Positions 62,210-64,000 of a stretch of 64,000 bases of DNA are shown here, one piece after another. The stretch spans positions 1,054,001 to 1,118,000 of the forward strand of contig NC_015276.1 in assembly GCF_000192865.1 (NCBI RefSeq), in the 5' to 3' direction. The notes under the pieces were generated by a model. That model saw only the letters and a program-made list of their open reading frames with translations, made no database searches and was not told where the DNA came from. Source of the DNA: Marinomonas mediterranea MMB-1 (GTDB taxonomy: Bacteria > Pseudomonadota > Gammaproteobacteria > Pseudomonadales > Marinomonadaceae). Both the position numbers and the translations under genes were made by a program. Each line of letters begins with the position of its first letter. The first letter of the stretch is position 1.

Positions 62210-62806
62210 ATGTTCCGCCGTACACTATTTAAGCAAATGCAATTAGAACAAGTGCAAGCAAACGAAGTATTATCGAAGAGCGACGAACTGGACGCAATAG
62301 GTACCCTGTCTGATGGAGAGTTGGTAATGCCTATGTCGCAGGAACGTCCATATAGCGGTCACAGTAAACACGCTGCGTTTAATAAAAGAAAGCAGAGCGG
62401 TTTTACCTTACTAGAGCTCATGGTGGTTTTGGTGATTCTTGGTGCCTTGATTGGCTTAATTGCACCGAATATCCTCGGGCGTGCCGATGAAGCGAAAGTC
62501 ACCGTCGCTAAGACGCAAATGCGTGATTTAGTGAACGCATTGAATTTGTATAAACTGGATAATGGAAATTTTCCTTCTACTGCTCAAGGTTTGGAAGCCT
62601 TAGTGTCTAAACCTTCTGGTTTTCCTGAAGCGCGTAATTGGAAGTCGGGCGGCTACCTATCGAAGTTGCCTAAGGACCCTTGGAGTAATGAATTTGTCTA
62701 TGTCAGTCCAGGTTCAACGGGTGACTATGATCTTATTTCATTGGGATCTGATGGCCGAGAAGGCGGTGATGATGATGCGGAAGACTTAAGCGCATCTGAT
62801 CTATAA
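62210..62806 (+). CDS. gspG: Major pseudopilin GspG with long N-terminal leader
   Basis: 198 residues if translated from ATG 62210 (AGGAG five bases upstream). The prepilin site KQSG-FTLLELMVVLVILG starts at residue 63, so the leader would be about 63 residues, far longer than the usual 5-10. A second in-frame start at ATG 62327 has GGAGAG six bases upstream and gives a leader of about 24. The mature part is a standard GspG: DNGNFPSTAQGLEALV, LPKDPWSNEFVYVSPG and the late DYDLISLGSDGREGGDDD calcium-binding region. It is the main subunit of the pseudopilus. Confidence 0.93.
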   Translation: MFRRTLFKQMQLEQVQANEVLSKSDELDAIGTLSDGELVMPMSQERPYSGHSKHAAFNKRKQSGFTLLELMVVLVILGALIGLIAPNILGRADEAKVTVAKTQMRDLVNALNLYKLDNGNFPSTAQGLEALVSKPSGFPEARNWKSGGYLSKLPKDPWSNEFVYVSPGSTGDYDLISLGSDGREGGDDDAEDLSASDL

Positions 62807-62819
62807 ATCTTACCTTCGC

Positions 62820-63380
62820 ATGAATCCTACAAAAACGTCACAAGCGGCTTTTACCTTATTAGAGCTGCTTGTGGTGCTGGCTATTTTGGGCGCGATGCTT
62901 AGTTTAGTTGCGCCCAATATCTCGGTCGATTCAGACGAAGAGTCTCTAAAGCGTGAAGCTCAAACCCTACGATTTGCATTGCAAAAGGTTGCTGATAACG
63001 CTTGGCTATCCGGCTCAACCAGCGTCATTTCGATTAATGGCGATGAATGGCGCCAATGGTTGCCAATAGAAAACGCCTCCGGAGGAGTTGCTTCTTCGAC
63101 CAGTCCGTCATCTAGTGATTCTGAGACGAAACAAGACGATGTTAAAGTGACTTGGGTACAAGAAGAGCCCTTTTATGAATCCAATGCGAATGTGCAGTAC
63201 GACATTGATGTTGAGTTAAAAGCGTTGAAAAAGGCGTTATCTTCACTGTCGTTCACGAAAGGTGCTCAATTCGTCTTTCTTGCCAACGGTGAGTATTTGC
63301 CGTTTTCAATTAGTTTGCAAAAAAGCGAGTACTCACTCACTATCGAGGGAGATGGCATTAATGCGATTAAGGTCTACTAA
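62820..63380 (+). CDS. gspH: Minor pseudopilin GspH
   Basis: 186 residues. A short leader MNPTKTSQAA ends at FTLLELLVVLAILGAML, so the residue before the cleavage site is Ala rather than the almost invariant Gly. The rest is weakly conserved, with an inserted Ser/Thr-rich stretch (about 85-105), as is usual for GspH. Ribosome site is weak. It caps or primes the pseudopilus tip with GspI, J and K. Identity rests on the prepilin motif plus position after gspG. Confidence 0.85.
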   Translation: MNPTKTSQAAFTLLELLVVLAILGAMLSLVAPNISVDSDEESLKREAQTLRFALQKVADNAWLSGSTSVISINGDEWRQWLPIENASGGVASSTSPSSSDSETKQDDVKVTWVQEEPFYESNANVQYDIDVELKALKKALSSLSFTKGAQFVFLANGEYLPFSISLQKSEYSLTIEGDGINAIKVY

Positions 63381-63756
63381 ACGGTATTCTGCTTTTACCT
63401 TGATTGAAGTCTTAATGGCACTTGTGATTCTTTCACTCGTTGGTGTGACTATGATGCAAACCAGCTCGGGAAGTGTTGATCATAGCGATTATCTGAAACG
63501 AAAAATTATGGCGACATGGGTTGCAAAGGATCGTATATCTTTGGCGCGTATTTCGATACGGCAGGGACAGACACCAAGCTTGGATGAGCAGACGGTTGAG
63601 CAAGGCGGTTTACAGTGGCGTTCAAAAATCGAATTGGAAAAGCAAACCGATTTATTAAACCGGTATAGAGTTGACGTGTTTAACCCCCCAAATGCGGAAT
63701 CCCCAATTTACTCGCTACAAACCTATTTCCCTAGTGGTAGGGAGACGCCAAAATGA
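63361..63756 (+). CDS. gspI: Minor pseudopilin GspI
   Basis: 131 residues from ATG 63361, which has GAGGGAG ten bases upstream; an in-frame ATG at 63352 is too close to that site. It overlaps the end of gspH by 20 bp. The prepilin motif is RYSA-FTLIEVLMALVILSLVG, again with Ala before the cleavage site. MATWVAKDRISLARI and the following GGLQWRSKIE segment are typical of GspI. A minor pseudopilin of the tip complex. Confidence 0.9.
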   Translation: MRLRSTKRYSAFTLIEVLMALVILSLVGVTMMQTSSGSVDHSDYLKRKIMATWVAKDRISLARISIRQGQTPSLDEQTVEQGGLQWRSKIELEKQTDLLNRYRVDVFNPPNAESPIYSLQTYFPSGRETPK

Positions 63757-64000
63757 AAATCAAAAGGCACGGATTTACCTTAATTGAGGTCTTGATCGTT
63801 TTGGCTATTTTGGGCTTTGTTAGCCTTGTATCGACAGGCATGGTGGAGTCGGGAATCCGTTTGCAAAAAAGTATATCTAATCATGCTGATAAAATTGAAA
63901 AGCTTTCAAGAGTGTGGCTTTGGGTTGAAGCGGATGTATCACAAATCGTAAATCGGCCCATAAGAGACGAACTTGGCGAATCAAAAGCTGCATTGGTCCT
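63753..64000 (+). CDS. gspJ: Minor pseudopilin GspJ, truncated by window end
   Basis: The ATG overlaps the gspI stop (ATGA). The translation MKIKRHG-FTLIEVLIVLAILG has a normal Gly before the cleavage site, followed by SRVWLWVEADVSQIVNRP, which matches the RA..R.E.D-type GspJ region. The frame is open to base 64000, giving 82 residues and an unfinished gene. Position E-F-G-H-I-J supports the call. Confidence 0.88.
   Translation, partial: MKIKRHGFTLIEVLIVLAILGFVSLVSTGMVESGIRLQKSISNHADKIEKLSRVWLWVEADVSQIVNRPIRDELGESKAALV

Overview
The window looks like a chromosomal segment of a marine gammaproteobacterium, probably Oceanospirillales and Marinomonas-like. This is inferred from the conserved translation/RNA-decay gene order (yhbY, ftsH-folP-glmM-tpiA-secG-tRNA-Leu-tRNA-fMet-rimP-nusA-infB-rbfA-truB-rpsO-pnp), the type II secretion genes and moderate base composition; there is no 16S gene to confirm it. 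The sequence opens inside one gene and closes inside another.

Region 1 (1-28.3 kb) is one co-directional siderophore-type nonribosomal peptide synthetase (NRPS) operon. Visible order: T-E (end of an upstream NRPS) | C-A-T-C-A-T-C-A-T | C-A-T-T-C-A-T-C-hydroxylase | C*-A-T-TE, then a PvdE/SyrD-type ABC exporter and a nitroreductase-family oxidoreductase. Binding-pocket codes read by eye suggest a basic residue such as diaminobutyrate for the first complete module, Asp for the first module of the third NRPS, Gly for its second module and Asp for the terminal module. A SyrP/TauD-like Fe(II)/2-oxoglutarate domain at the C-terminus of the third NRPS points to beta-hydroxyaspartate, a hydroxycarboxylate iron ligand. 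The product is therefore predicted to be a peptide of at least seven residues with one or two beta-OH-Asp groups. Its identity cannot be settled here because the start of the assembly line lies outside the window.

Region 2 (28.3-35.9 kb) holds the uptake side: a type II thioesterase on the minus strand, a divergent TonB-dependent receptor behind a promoter overlapped by a Fur-box-like sequence, and a FecCDE/FhuBCD-type ABC importer (ATPase, two permeases, binding protein).

Region 3 (36-40 kb) has prfC, erpA, a small outer-membrane barrel, an unrecognised 276-residue protein and yhbY. Region 4 (40.3-54.9 kb) is the ftsH to pnp block. rlmE/ftsJ, usually between yhbY and ftsH, is absent, and strong terminators break the block after ftsH, after tRNA-fMet and after rpsO. 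Region 5 (55.2-59.4 kb) encodes three envelope proteins: a TraF-like barrel, a lipoprotein and a second barrel. Region 6 (59.5-64 kb) is a type II secretion operon gspE-F-G-H-I-J, with gspJ cut by the window end.

The least expected pattern is a set of in-frame short tandem repeats (12, 15 or 18 bp) at about nine places in the NRPS genes. All lie in hypervariable loops or linkers, and I see almost nothing like them in the housekeeping genes alongside. The most interesting enzymology is the Asp/beta-hydroxylase arrangement: tandem carrier domains after the first Asp adenylation domain, a hydroxylase fused behind a C-terminal condensation domain, and a following NRPS that starts with a condensation-like domain lacking the catalytic His-His motif.
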